Positions 16,347 through 25,186 of a stretch of 64,000 nucleotides of DNA are shown one piece after another. Source of the stretch: Paenibacillus silvisoli (GTDB taxonomy: Bacteria; Bacillota; Bacilli; Paenibacillales; Paenibacillaceae); NCBI RefSeq assembly GCF_030866765.1, contig NZ_CP133017.1, forward strand, positions 1,393,001 through 1,457,000, given 5' to 3'. A program made the position numbers and the translations under genes. The notes below the pieces were generated by a model. It ran no database searches and was not told the DNA's origin. It saw nothing but the letters and a program-made list of their open reading frames with translations. The stretch's first letter is position 1; each line of letters starts with the position of its first letter.

Positions 16347-18044
16347 TTACTCCATCCCGTACTGCCGTTTGCGGAACTCGCTCGGCGTGCAGTCGGTGCA
16401 TTTCTTGAATACCTTGCTAAAATATTTCTCGTCCTGAAAGCCCGCCATTTCGGCGATTTGCGTAATTCTCAGCTGGGCGCTGGCGAGAAGGATTTTCGCG
16501 CGGTTGATCCGGCACTCGGTAATGAAATCCGAGACGTTCTGGCCGAGATCTTGCTTGAACTTACGCGAAATGTATTCGCGGCTCAGGTGGAATCGGTCCG
16601 AAATGCTTTGCAGCGTCAGATCCTCGTGGGCGTATTTTTCGATATGGCTCGCGATGTCGCGAATGGTGCTTGTGCTGTTACGCTCGGTGCCCGCATGAAG
16701 CCGGTTTGCGATTTCGCACGCTTCGCGGACGAATGCTTCCTTCCAGGCCATGTAATCGAAGGCGCCGCCGGCGTCGATCGGGACATGGCCGCTGCCGTTT
16801 CCGTCGCCGGCGTAAGGCGCCTCGACCTTGGCGCTGCTTTCCCAGATCGATGCCGCAAGCTGGAATTCGCGCCGCCAGAGCAGCAGGTTTTCCGGCGTGA
16901 CCCGGCTTCGCTGGTCGAGCGCGTCGAACCACGGCTGCAGCGCTTTGCGGATGCCGTCCGGATTGCCGTTCTGTACCGCGAAGCGCACCCGTTCTTCATA
17001 GGTGCTGAAGAACAGGGCAGGCTCCGCGTTGGCCGACGCGGCTCCGGCGTCGAAGCTGTGGATGCATTTGCCCGCGGCGCGCAGGTTTCGCTGCATCAGC
17101 GCAGAGCGGGCTTGCCGGTAGGAGGCGGCGAGTCCGGCCGGGAATGCGGCGAAGCCGCCGACCCCAATCGCAAGCCGCGCCTTCAAGGCGGCGAATAGGG
17201 CGTCGTTGAACTCGACGAGCAGCGCGGCAACGTCGATGGCCCCGTCCCAGAAGAGCAGGACGATCTCCTGCTCGGCGCCGGCATGATGCCTGAACGCGTG
17301 ACCGGCCTGCCGCTCGCGCAGCATCTCGTTCACGATGTTCGCTACGGCATAGGCGAAGAGATCCCGCCCCGAGGAGCCGAATTTGTCCGCGATCGCCGGA
17401 GGGGCGGAGGTCAGCTCCAAGACGGCGACGCGAATTTGCGGCAGCGAAGCGGTGGCGGCGGTACCGGCTGGGCCGCCAAGGTTATCGGCAGCGCCCGCGC
17501 CAGCCGCGTCCGATGCGGCCAGCCGCATTCCATGCGGCACCATCGCCGTACTAAACTCCTGCGCCGAGCCGGTTCCCTTGAGCAGCGCGGCGAATAGCTG
17601 CTCCGTGTACAGCGGCTTCAGCTGGTTCAGCTCGATATCCTGCCCGCGGGCGCGCTGGCGGCTGGCATCCTCGCTGCGCCAGCTGCCGACCGCCCGTTCC
17701 ACGGCGCTGGTCAGCTGCTCCGCGTCGATCGGCTTCAGGATATAATCCATGCCCCCGTATTTCACCGCCGTCCGGACAAAATCGAACGTATCGTGACCGC
17801 TGATCACGATGATTTTGCTCTCCGGCGCGTGCTCCGCCATCCAAGCCATCAATTGCTCCCCGCCCATCACGGGCATCATCATATCGGTAAACACGAGCGC
17901 CGGCCGCTCCGACCGGATCAACGCGATGCCGGTCGAGCCGTCATCCGCCTCCAGCACCGTTTCGATCCCGAACCGCTGCCATGGCACTAACAGCCGAATC
18001 GCTTCGCGAACATGCCGTTCATCATCTACAATAAGTGCTTTCAT
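16347..18044 (-). CDS. YesN-type response regulator with AraC DNA-binding domain
   Basis: A 565-residue regulator. The receiver domain at residues 1-120 has D54 as phosphoacceptor in VFTDMMMP and K at KPID. A long central region of about 340 residues is rich in alanine, and the AraC double helix-turn-helix occupies the last 100 residues (LQSISDRFHLSREYISRKFK, ITQIAEMAGFQDEKYFSKVFKK). Its start overlaps the kinase stop by four bases (ATGA). It is the partner of the kinase at 18041 and diverges from the sugar importer it most likely activates. Confidence 0.88.
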   Translation of the reverse strand: MKALIVDDERHVREAIRLLVPWQRFGIETVLEADDGSTGIALIRSERPALVFTDMMMPVMGGEQLMAWMAEHAPESKIIVISGHDTFDFVRTAVKYGGMDYILKPIDAEQLTSAVERAVGSWRSEDASRQRARGQDIELNQLKPLYTEQLFAALLKGTGSAQEFSTAMVPHGMRLAASDAAGAGAADNLGGPAGTAATASLPQIRVAVLELTSAPPAIADKFGSSGRDLFAYAVANIVNEMLRERQAGHAFRHHAGAEQEIVLLFWDGAIDVAALLVEFNDALFAALKARLAIGVGGFAAFPAGLAASYRQARSALMQRNLRAAGKCIHSFDAGAASANAEPALFFSTYEERVRFAVQNGNPDGIRKALQPWFDALDQRSRVTPENLLLWRREFQLAASIWESSAKVEAPYAGDGNGSGHVPIDAGGAFDYMAWKEAFVREACEIANRLHAGTERNSTSTIRDIASHIEKYAHEDLTLQSISDRFHLSREYISRKFKQDLGQNVSDFITECRINRAKILLASAQLRITQIAEMAGFQDEKYFSKVFKKCTDCTPSEFRKRQYGME

Positions 18045-19888
18045 ACAGCCTCGTTCGCCTCCTCCAGAACATGCGGAATATGTAGCGTCACGGACAAGCC
18101 GTGCGGGTGCAGATGCTGCAGACTAAGCGAGGCATCCTGCCGGAAATAAAGCCGCAGCCGGGACAGCACGTTGCGCAGCCCGATCGCGAGCCCCTCCTCA
18201 TGCTCCTCCAGCTCGTCCTCCATCGCGAGCAGCCGGTTCAACTCCGCCATGCGCGCCGCGGAGATGCCCTTCCCGTTGTCGGAGACAATGATGGTGAGCG
18301 CTCCGTCCTCGCTGAGCGAGCTGGCGACGACAAGCTTCGCCGGCTGCTCCGAAGGCGAGAAGCCGTGCTTGAAGAAGTTCTCGACAAGCGGCTGCAGAAT
18401 CATCTTGGGCAGCAGAATGCCGCGCGTACGCTCATCGACGATCAAGATAATGTCGAGCGCCGTATCGAACCGCTCCTTTTGCAGATCGAGATAGGCTTGC
18501 ACATATTCCAGCTCCCGGCTCAGCGCCACCCCGACGTCGGCCATATCCATTTGATAGCGCATCATCTTCCCAAGCGAAGTGACAAGCTGGTACACTTTCA
18601 TATTGCCGTGCTGCAAAGCGACGGTGCCGACGGACTGCAGCGCGTTGTAAAGGAAGTGCGGATTGACCTGCGCCTGCAGCGCCTTGAGCTGAATCGTTTT
18701 GTTCGCGAGCTCGAGCCGGTACTCCTTCAAAATCAAATTGTTGATCGTCTGCATCATCGAGCGGAACCGCTTGGCGAGCAGCCCGATTTCGTCGTTGGTC
18801 CAAATATCGATCTGGACATTGAGGTTGCCGGAGTCGATTTTGTTGACGTACCCGATCAGCGTCATCAGCGGCTTCGTGAACCGGTACAAAATGAGCAGCA
18901 GCGCGAACACCGCGATCGCGAGAAAGGCCGCGCCGACCCAAGTGTTAATTAAAGCGGTTTCATTAGCGGCCTTGTAGAGGTGGCTGTTCGGCGTCTGCTT
19001 GATCAAATACCAATTCATATAATTCGTCTTCACCTGTTGGTAGAAGATCATGCCGGTAAACGACTGGCTGTCCCAGTCAAAATGACCCGCCGGATTCGCG
19101 GCGTTCCGCGCCGCCTTGAACCATTCCGCGTCCAGCCGCTTGCCGGCCATATCGGCATCGGAGGAGAGGATCACGCCGCCGTCGGCATCCACGAGATAGA
19201 AGCTTTCGTGACCGGCGTCATAGAGCTGCCGGTTCAGGTCGTTCAGCACCTCGGTCTTCACGTCGATGGTCAGCTCCGCCAGCTGCACGTCGCTAGGAGC
19301 GAGAAAGATCGGACGGTGGAGGGTAAACACTTGCTCCTCCTTGACCGGCGACTTGATCGACAGCCCGTAATTGTGGCTCAGATGGGTAGGCTCGATGTAC
19401 GTTTTGGTAGCCATCGCGATAGAGCCATTCTCGTGTTTGCCGACTTTTATGTCGTCATTCCATAGTAAATAACTCGTGTTCTGACCGGCGACATAGAGTC
19501 TGATTTTATAAAACTCCTGTACGCTTTGATACATATTATAGAGATGGTCCTTTAATAGATTACGGTTCTGGATGACGTCGCTGATCTGGTTGGGGAACAC
19601 CTCGTTCTCCATATTATGCTCCAAAATATAATAGAGCGAGCGCGGCACGTTCATGGAATTGTAGACGGCCAGCGACTTTTGGTTGATATTGTTCATATAG
19701 TTGATAATGTTCGCGCCGCCGAGCGAGAGCAGGCGGTTGTTCTTCGAAATCGCCTCTTTCGTGATGGACGTTTTCGTTTCGTGATACGAGATGGCGATGG
19801 AAGCCGCGATGGGCAGAATGGTCGCGATTAAGAATAGCAGCATCATTTTCTTACGGATTGTCGTGTTTTTGAATAAGGTGGTGGACAA
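18041..19888 (-). CDS. YesM-type sensor histidine kinase
   Basis: A 615-residue membrane kinase: one membrane helix near residues 14-34, an extracytoplasmic sensor of about 270 residues, a second helix (TWVGAAFLAIAVFALLLILY), HAMP, His_kinase domain with the phosphorylated His in VNPHFLYNALQSVG, and HATPase with VENFFKHGF and DNGKGI. TTG at 19888 is preferred because CGGGAGG lies before it. An ATG nine codons upstream has no such site. It senses an extracellular ligand, probably the glycan delivered to the adjacent importer. Confidence 0.87.
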   Translation of the reverse strand: MSTTLFKNTTIRKKMMLLFLIATILPIAASIAISYHETKTSITKEAISKNNRLLSLGGANIINYMNNINQKSLAVYNSMNVPRSLYYILEHNMENEVFPNQISDVIQNRNLLKDHLYNMYQSVQEFYKIRLYVAGQNTSYLLWNDDIKVGKHENGSIAMATKTYIEPTHLSHNYGLSIKSPVKEEQVFTLHRPIFLAPSDVQLAELTIDVKTEVLNDLNRQLYDAGHESFYLVDADGGVILSSDADMAGKRLDAEWFKAARNAANPAGHFDWDSQSFTGMIFYQQVKTNYMNWYLIKQTPNSHLYKAANETALINTWVGAAFLAIAVFALLLILYRFTKPLMTLIGYVNKIDSGNLNVQIDIWTNDEIGLLAKRFRSMMQTINNLILKEYRLELANKTIQLKALQAQVNPHFLYNALQSVGTVALQHGNMKVYQLVTSLGKMMRYQMDMADVGVALSRELEYVQAYLDLQKERFDTALDIILIVDERTRGILLPKMILQPLVENFFKHGFSPSEQPAKLVVASSLSEDGALTIIVSDNGKGISAARMAELNRLLAMEDELEEHEEGLAIGLRNVLSRLRLYFRQDASLSLQHLHPHGLSVTLHIPHVLEEANEAV

Positions 19889-19952
19889 GGCTGCGCCTCC
19901 CGGAGCTGTGACCATATTTTGCTATAAACATAAATCAAGATCGATGAGTTGG

Positions 19953-19977
19953 TCAATATATTCCACTATGAAGTTCA
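19953..19977. promoter_or_regulatory. 25-bp operator candidate, copy 1 (permease promoter)
   Basis: The sequence TCAATATATTC followed by CACTATGAAGTTCA is matched at 22 of 25 positions by copy 2 at 21808-21832. It ends 34 bp before a TATACT -10 box at 20012-20017, nearly the same distance as copy 2 to its own -10 box. It is the likely binding site of the YesN-type regulator; that assignment is inference. Confidence 0.65.
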
Positions 19978-20049
19978 CGATCGTCTGTCGAAGACGGTTC
20001 CCCGCAGCCGATATACTTAGGTACGAGAGTGAGGAAAGGGGACATCCAG

Positions 20050-20946
20050 GTGCAGAGCATAAACCGAAAAATCAAATGGCGCGAATGGCTGCAGCAAACC
20101 GTCTTTGTCGGACCGGGTCTACTTATTTTTCTATTGATCGTCGCGGTGCCGTTCTTTATGGGCTTCTACTATACGTTTACGGAGTGGGACGGACTCGATC
20201 TGAATAACGCGAAATGGATCGGCTTCGAAAATATTGCACACATCTTCACCGATGACGAGCGGTTCTGGACCGCATTCTGGTTTACGGCGAGATTTACGGC
20301 GGCGTCGGTCGTGCTGACGAATCTGATGTCGCTCGTTCTGGCGCTGCTGCTGACGCGCAATCTGAAGAGCCGGGGAATATTGCGGACCGTCTTCTTCCTG
20401 CCGAATGTGATCGGGGGCTTGCTGCTCGGCTACATTTGGTATTTTATTTACGTTCGCGGGTTCGCGGCGGTTGGAGAAGCGACGGGACTCGCGTTTTTCA
20501 ATTTGCCGTGGCTCGGAACGCCGACGACGGCGTTCTGGGGAATCGTGGGCGTATTCGTCTGGCAGACGGCGGGCTACATGATGATCATCTACATTGCGGC
20601 GATTGTCGGCATTCCGAAGGATATGACGGAGGCGGCGCGCATCGACGGCGCGAATCCGTGGCAAATTTTCCGCTCGGTGACCGTGCCGCTCATCATGCCG
20701 GCAATTACGATCTGTTTGTTCTTGACGACGTCCAACGCGTTTCGGATGTTCGATCTTAACCTGTCGCTTACGGCGGGCGGCCCGGGCTACGCCTCGGAGT
20801 CGATCGCGCTGAACATTTACCGCGAGGCGCTGACGAATAACCGGTACGGGCTTGGCACGGCGAAGGCGATGCTCTTCTTCTTCGCGGTCGCGCTTATCAC
20901 CGTCACGCAGGTTTGGGTCACCAAGAGGAAAGAGGTGGAAGCGTAG
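20050..20946 (+). CDS. Sugar ABC importer permease (UgpA/MsmF type)
   Basis: A 298-residue permease of the carbohydrate CUT1 group with six membrane helices. The EAA loop is seen as DMTEAARIDGANPWQIFRSVTVPLIMP. A GTG start at 20050 with GAAAGGGG upstream is preferred, and GTG 20029 is an alternative. It heads the importer operon that diverges from the two-component genes. It pairs with the next gene, while the matching ATPase is not encoded here. CUT1 systems often share one MsmK-type ATPase from another locus. Confidence 0.86.
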   Translation: MQSINRKIKWREWLQQTVFVGPGLLIFLLIVAVPFFMGFYYTFTEWDGLDLNNAKWIGFENIAHIFTDDERFWTAFWFTARFTAASVVLTNLMSLVLALLLTRNLKSRGILRTVFFLPNVIGGLLLGYIWYFIYVRGFAAVGEATGLAFFNLPWLGTPTTAFWGIVGVFVWQTAGYMMIIYIAAIVGIPKDMTEAARIDGANPWQIFRSVTVPLIMPAITICLFLTTSNAFRMFDLNLSLTAGGPGYASESIALNIYREALTNNRYGLGTAKAMLFFFAVALITVTQVWVTKRKEVEA

Positions 20947-20947
20947 C

Positions 20948-21781
20948 ATGGAGGAGAAACAACGCTATACCCCGCTCGTGCTCGCTTTCGAGCTGGTCTG
21001 CATCGTGATCGCGCTGCTGTTTTTGACGCCGTTTTATTTCTTGCTGATTAACTCGTTCAAGAAGCTGAGCGCGATCCTGCTGAACGCGGCGACGCTGCCG
21101 GCGAGCTGGGGGCTGGACAATTTCAGGCGCGCTTGGGTCGCTATCGATTTTCCGTCCGTATTCGCGCACTCCGTAATCATTACGGCGCTGAGCGTCGGTT
21201 GTCTGGTCGTGGTGGCGAGCATGAGCGCGTACCGGCTCGTCCGGAGACCGACGGCATTCAATAAGTTTCTGTTCACCGTCTATGTCGCGGCGATGATCAT
21301 ACCGTTCCAATCGGTCATGCTGCCGCTCATGCGCATCACGTCGCTGTTCGAGCTGAGAGGCCATGTGTACGGCATCGTGATCTGCTATATCGGCTTTGGG
21401 ATCTCGCTTTCGATGTTTCTGTTCCATGGCTTCATCAAGTCGGTGCCGCTCGAAATCGAAGAGGCGGCCGTCGTGGATGGCTGCTCGCCTTACGGCGTGT
21501 ACTGGCGGATCGTTTTTCCTTTGCTGAAGCCGATTGCAGTAACGGTCATTATCCTGAACGTGCTGTGGATCTGGAACGATTACTTGCTGCCGGTGCTGGT
21601 CATCAACGACAACTTCACGACCATTCCGCTGGCGGTGCAGAAGTTTTTCGGGCAATATTTGCGCAAGTGGGACCTGGCGATGGCGTCACTGACATTAAGT
21701 ACGGTTCCGATCATTGTTTTCTTCCTTTTTCTACAAAAATATATTATTCAAGGCATTACTGCGGGATCAGTTAAAGGGTAA
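20948..21781 (+). CDS. Sugar ABC importer permease (UgpE/MsmG type)
   Basis: A 277-residue CUT1 permease with the EAA motif in PLEIEEAAVVDGCSPYGVYWRIVFPLLKP and a C-terminal end typical of the group (YIIQGITAGSVKG). It begins one base after the previous stop. It forms the second half of the translocation channel. The binding-protein gene lies 125 bp downstream behind its own promoter and operator copy. Confidence 0.87.
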   Translation: MEEKQRYTPLVLAFELVCIVIALLFLTPFYFLLINSFKKLSAILLNAATLPASWGLDNFRRAWVAIDFPSVFAHSVIITALSVGCLVVVASMSAYRLVRRPTAFNKFLFTVYVAAMIIPFQSVMLPLMRITSLFELRGHVYGIVICYIGFGISLSMFLFHGFIKSVPLEIEEAAVVDGCSPYGVYWRIVFPLLKPIAVTVIILNVLWIWNDYLLPVLVINDNFTTIPLAVQKFFGQYLRKWDLAMASLTLSTVPIIVFFLFLQKYIIQGITAGSVKG

Positions 21782-21807
21782 TGTATAGTTCCTTTCAACC
21801 AAAATAA

Positions 21808-21832
21808 TCAAAATTTTACACTATGAAGTTCA
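21808..21832. promoter_or_regulatory. 25-bp operator candidate, copy 2 (binding-protein promoter)
   Basis: The sequence TCAAAATTTTA followed by CACTATGAAGTTCA lies 33 bp upstream of a TATAAT box at 21866-21871. The element therefore sits just upstream of where the -35 box must be, the usual place for an AraC-type activator. It differs from copy 1 at three AT-rich or non-core positions only. Confidence 0.65.
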
Positions 21833-21865
21833 ATTTATTCGGTGTTGCAGCGAAATCGGCGGTCC

Positions 21866-21871
21866 TATAAT
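21866..21871 (+). promoter_or_regulatory. -10 box of the binding-protein gene
   Basis: A perfect TATAAT, with a poor -35 (TTGCAG at 21845, 15-bp spacing). A weak -35 next to an upstream operator fits an activator-dependent promoter. The start codon is 36 bp downstream. Confidence 0.5.
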
Positions 21872-21906
21872 TGGAAATGCAACCACTACCATTCGGGAGG
21901 TAAATC

Positions 21907-23253
21907 ATGAAGAAACAATCGATCTTTGCGCTAACGCTCGCAACGGCGTTGATCGCAAGCGGATGCGGCAGCAATAATAACGGGGGCAATACGGCGAACA
22001 GCACGAACGGAGCGGCTGACAATACGGCGGCGGCGAACAATACGGCCGCAGCCAACAATTCGGCGTCGACAGAGACAAACGCGCCGAAGGAGCCGGTAAC
22101 GATTAAGGTTTTCCAATTCAAGGTCGAAATTGCGACTGCGCTGCAGCAGATGGCGGAAGCGTATGAGAAGGAAACCGGCGTGAAGGTCGAGATCGAGACG
22201 CATGGCGGCGGCGAAGACTACAGCGCGCTGCTGAAGGCGGAGCTTGCCGCAGGCGAAGAGCCGGAGATCATTACATCGAGCGGCTGGGCCGGCTTCGATC
22301 CTTATGTGGACCGCGCCGTCGACCTTTCGAACGAGCCATGGGCGAAGGATCTGGTCGAAGCGTCCCGCGCGCAAATTACGCGCGACGGCAAGCTGCTCGG
22401 CATGCCGATGACGCTTGAAGCGTACGGCTTGACGTACAATAAAGACCTGTTTGCGAAGGCCGGCATCACGACGCTGCCGCAAACGCTGGATGAGCTGGAA
22501 GCGGCGTGCAAGAAGCTGCAGGACGCGGGCATTATTCCGTTTGCGTTGACGAACGAGTGGTGGTCGCTCGGCATTCATACGTTTAATATCGCGAACGCAA
22601 CGCAGGCGGATCCTGCCGCATTCATCGACGCCATCAAAGCGGGCACGAAGACGTTCAAGGACGATTCGCTCTCGAAGCAATGGATTCGCCTCGTGGACAT
22701 TATGTTCGCGAACGGCCAGAAGGCGGCGCTGACCACCGACTACAACACGCAAGTGGCGGAGTTCGCTGCAGGCAAATACGCGATGATCCAGCACGGCAAC
22801 TGGATTCAAGGCATGGTGGACGAAGTCAATCCGGACCTGAACCTTGGCATGATGCCGGTACCGCTGGAAGGCAAGCCGAACGTATTTACGGGCGTGCCTA
22901 GCAACTGGGTCGTCAACAACAAGTCCGCGCATCCGGAAGAAGCGAAAGCGTTCCTCAACTGGATGGCTACCTCCGAGACGGGCAAGAAGTTCGTCGCAAC
23001 CGACTTCAAATTCATCCCGTCGATCACGTCGATCCCGGCTGACCCTGCGGCAATCGGCAAAATCGCGGCCGATTTCGCAACGTTCTCCCAAGAGCACCCG
23101 GACCAAGTGAAGGGCTGGCAGTGGGACCGCTTCCCGGACGGCATCACGCAGCAATTCGGCGCGGCGATGCAGGAGTACATGGGCAAGCGGATCAAATCCG
23201 ACGAGCTGCTCGGCAAGTTTGACAAGGCTGTAGCGGACATTGTGAAGAAATAA
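21907..23253 (+). CDS. Sugar-binding lipoprotein of the ABC importer (SBP_bac_1)
   Basis: A 448-residue lipoprotein. The signal peptide ends in the lipobox IASGC near residue 19, followed by a roughly 35-residue Asn/Ala/Thr linker and a two-lobed binding fold beginning at VTIKVFQFKVEIATALQQMAEAYEKETG. Family blocks are GMPMTLEAYGLTYNKDLFAKAGI and GVPSNWVVNNKSAHPEEAKAFLNW. It captures an oligosaccharide at the cell surface for the permeases at 20050 and 20948. It has its own promoter, which permits higher expression than the permeases, and it ends at a strong terminator. Confidence 0.88.
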   Translation: MKKQSIFALTLATALIASGCGSNNNGGNTANSTNGAADNTAAANNTAAANNSASTETNAPKEPVTIKVFQFKVEIATALQQMAEAYEKETGVKVEIETHGGGEDYSALLKAELAAGEEPEIITSSGWAGFDPYVDRAVDLSNEPWAKDLVEASRAQITRDGKLLGMPMTLEAYGLTYNKDLFAKAGITTLPQTLDELEAACKKLQDAGIIPFALTNEWWSLGIHTFNIANATQADPAAFIDAIKAGTKTFKDDSLSKQWIRLVDIMFANGQKAALTTDYNTQVAEFAAGKYAMIQHGNWIQGMVDEVNPDLNLGMMPVPLEGKPNVFTGVPSNWVVNNKSAHPEEAKAFLNWMATSETGKKFVATDFKFIPSITSIPADPAAIGKIAADFATFSQEHPDQVKGWQWDRFPDGITQQFGAAMQEYMGKRIKSDELLGKFDKAVADIVKK

Positions 23254-23260
23254 AGTTTTA

Positions 23261-23295
23261 AGCCGAGCAGGAGGGGACTCCTGCTCGGCTTTTTT
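23261..23295 (+). terminator. Rho-independent terminator after the sugar-binding protein
   Basis: A 13-bp perfect stem (AGCCGAGCAGGAG, 23261-23273, pairing with 23278-23290) with a four-base loop, running into a T-tract. Confidence 0.93.
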
Positions 23296-23327
23296 GTTTA
23301 GGGGTATCTTCCGGTGCGGTTCAACAC

Positions 23328-23514
23328 CTAACGGTTGTGACAGCGGCTATTTTTACTTAAAATGTCCGTTATTAATTTCTAACGGTTGCCATAGAGCCTA
23401 TTTGGCTATCATCCAATGAAAATCGGCCATTTAGCTGCAAATAACTGCTGTCACAACCGTTAGAGTTTCAAAAGTGCTCATTTTGACGAAATAGCCGCTC
23501 TGGCAACCATTAGA
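23328..23514. repeat. Four-arm palindromic element, copy 1
   Basis: Two direct arms start with CTAACGGTTG (23328 and 23379, 51 bp apart) and two inverted arms end in the complement (at 23463 and 23513, 50 bp apart). Each arm continues with a conserved AGCGGCTATTT-like tail. The total is about 187 bp. The outer and inner arms can fold into two nested long stems. It is one of four copies in the window. Confidence 0.82.
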
Positions 23515-23548
23515 ACTGGTTACTGCTAACCCCTGTAAGCGACGCGCG

Positions 23549-23775
23549 GAGAGGTAACAGCTACCGCACATTACCGGAAAATCGCCGAATTCGGCCCAAG
23601 AGAGGTAACAGCTACCGCACATTGCCGGAAAATCGCCGAATTCGGCCCAAGAGAGGTAACAGCTACCGCACATTGCAGGAAAATCGCCGAAATTGGCTCA
23701 AGAGAGGTAACAGCTACCGCACATTGCCGGAAAAACGCCGAATTCGGCTCAAGAGAGGTAACAGCTACCGCACAT
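23549..23775. repeat. Tandem array, 51-bp unit, four full copies and one partial
   Basis: Units start at 23549, 23600, 23651, 23702 and 23753, so the step is exactly 51 bp. Each holds the imperfect palindrome GGTAACAGCTACC and the perfect CCGAATTCGG. Because 51 is divisible by three, the array creates false open frames with a repeating peptide on the minus strand. With the four-arm element it fills the 628-bp gap before the dehydrogenase gene. Confidence 0.92.
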
Positions 23776-23881
23776 CGGCTACCTTCGGCTACTTTCTGGC
23801 CGCCCCGCCTCCGCCTACCTAGCAAGTTGATTTCCAGATTCTACATATGAGATGATCGAAGCAGAAGGGAGGCGGATACGA

Positions 23882-25126
23882 TTGGCAATGAAATGGACAG
23901 GCAAACTGGCGGCCATCTGGCTGTTGGCGCTAAGCATGCTGCTTACGTCGTGCAAAGGAGAAAGCGGCGGGACCCCGGAGGCGCCTGTGAACGGGCAAGC
24001 GAATGAGCAAGCGAACGAGCAGGCGGCGGGCCAAGCTCCGGCGACGGAGGGGCAGCCGAAGCTGGCGACGATCGCGGCAGAGGGTGTGCTGGATAATCCG
24101 GTCGGCATGGTGAGTGAATATGGCTTGACGAGCGGACTCAAGGATAAAGGCTTCATCGTCGAGCAGAAGGGCAGAGTCGTCATGCTCGATCTTTATGACT
24201 CATCGGCCAAGCCGCAGGTCGTGCTGGATCTTCGGGACCGCGTCTACAGCGACGGCAATGAGCAGGGTCTGCTTGGACTGGCTTTTCACCCAAAAAAGCC
24301 GGGCGTCGCTTTCGTCAACTACACCACGAAAACCCATACGGTCATTTCGCGCTTCGTCATGAAGGATCCGGAGCACCCGGAGGTGCTCGATCCGGCAAGC
24401 GAAGTGATTCTGCTCACCTACGAGCAGCCGTATGCCAACCATAAAGGAGGCCAGCTTGCTTTTGGCCCGGACGGGAATTTGTACATTGCGTCGGGAGACG
24501 GGGGAAGCGGCGGCGATCCGCATGGCAACGGGCAGAACAAGCAAAGCCTGCTCGGTAAAATATTGCGCATCGACGTCGACCAAGGCAGCGATGGAAAGAG
24601 TTACAGCATACCTGCCGACAATCCTTTTGCCGGCGGTGGCGGGGCACCGGAGGTTTACGCGTACGGGCTGCGCAACCCGTGGCGGTTCAGCTTCGATTCG
24701 GCGACCGGCAAGCTGTGGGCGGGGGATGTCGGCCAGAGCCGGCTGGAGGAAATCGACATCATCGAGAAAGGCGGCAATTACGGCTGGAACGTGATGGAGG
24801 GCGATCTGTGCTATAAGCCGGAGGAAGGCTGCGATAAAACCGGGCTCATCCTCCCGCTTTACACGTACGGACGCGATCTCGGCGTCTCCATTATAGGCGG
24901 ATTCGTGTATCGCGGCAAAGCGCTGCCTGATCTTGACGGCTGGTACGTGTACGCGGATTACGCGATGGGGACGATTTGGGGACTGAAGCAGCATGAAGAC
25001 GGCCGCGTCGAGAACAAGGTGCTGCTTGATACGGATGAGCTCATTACGTCCTTCGGCGTCGATGCGCGAGGCGAGCTGTACATTTGCGCGCAAAACGGCA
25101 GCCTGCTGCGATTAACTAAAACATGA
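23882..25126 (+). CDS. Secreted PQQ-type sugar dehydrogenase (GSDH family lipoprotein)
   Basis: A 414-residue lipoprotein with the lipobox LTSC near residue 21, a short Glu/Gln/Ala linker and a six-bladed propeller of the glucose/sorbosone dehydrogenase family. It has DNEQGLLGLAFHPK-like (here GNEQGLLGLAFHPK), SGDGGSGGDPHGNGQN with calcium ligands, VYAYGLRNPWRFSFD and GDVGQSRLEEID. It oxidises sugars at the cell surface if PQQ is supplied. TTG at 23882 follows GGGAGGCGG; ATG 23888 is the alternative. It ends at a bidirectional terminator. Confidence 0.84.
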   Translation: MAMKWTGKLAAIWLLALSMLLTSCKGESGGTPEAPVNGQANEQANEQAAGQAPATEGQPKLATIAAEGVLDNPVGMVSEYGLTSGLKDKGFIVEQKGRVVMLDLYDSSAKPQVVLDLRDRVYSDGNEQGLLGLAFHPKKPGVAFVNYTTKTHTVISRFVMKDPEHPEVLDPASEVILLTYEQPYANHKGGQLAFGPDGNLYIASGDGGSGGDPHGNGQNKQSLLGKILRIDVDQGSDGKSYSIPADNPFAGGGGAPEVYAYGLRNPWRFSFDSATGKLWAGDVGQSRLEEIDIIEKGGNYGWNVMEGDLCYKPEEGCDKTGLILPLYTYGRDLGVSIIGGFVYRGKALPDLDGWYVYADYAMGTIWGLKQHEDGRVENKVLLDTDELITSFGVDARGELYICAQNGSLLRLTKT

Positions 25127-25182
25127 AAAAAGCCGCCGACCATCCGGGGTTGTAAATATACCCGGGGTCGGCGGCTTTTTGC
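25127..25182. terminator. Bidirectional terminator between convergent genes
   Basis: AAAAAGCCGCCGACC and its complement form a long stem with A and T tracts on both sides and an inner CCGGG pairing. It serves the dehydrogenase (+) and padR (-). Confidence 0.9.
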
Positions 25183-25186
25183 TTTT

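Noticed and set aside
23431..23825. Open frames with a repeating cysteine-containing peptide on the minus strand and one on the plus strand.
   Set aside because: The repeat unit is 51 bp, a multiple of three, so any frame without a stop in one unit stays open through the array. There is no ribosome binding site and no coding-like composition.
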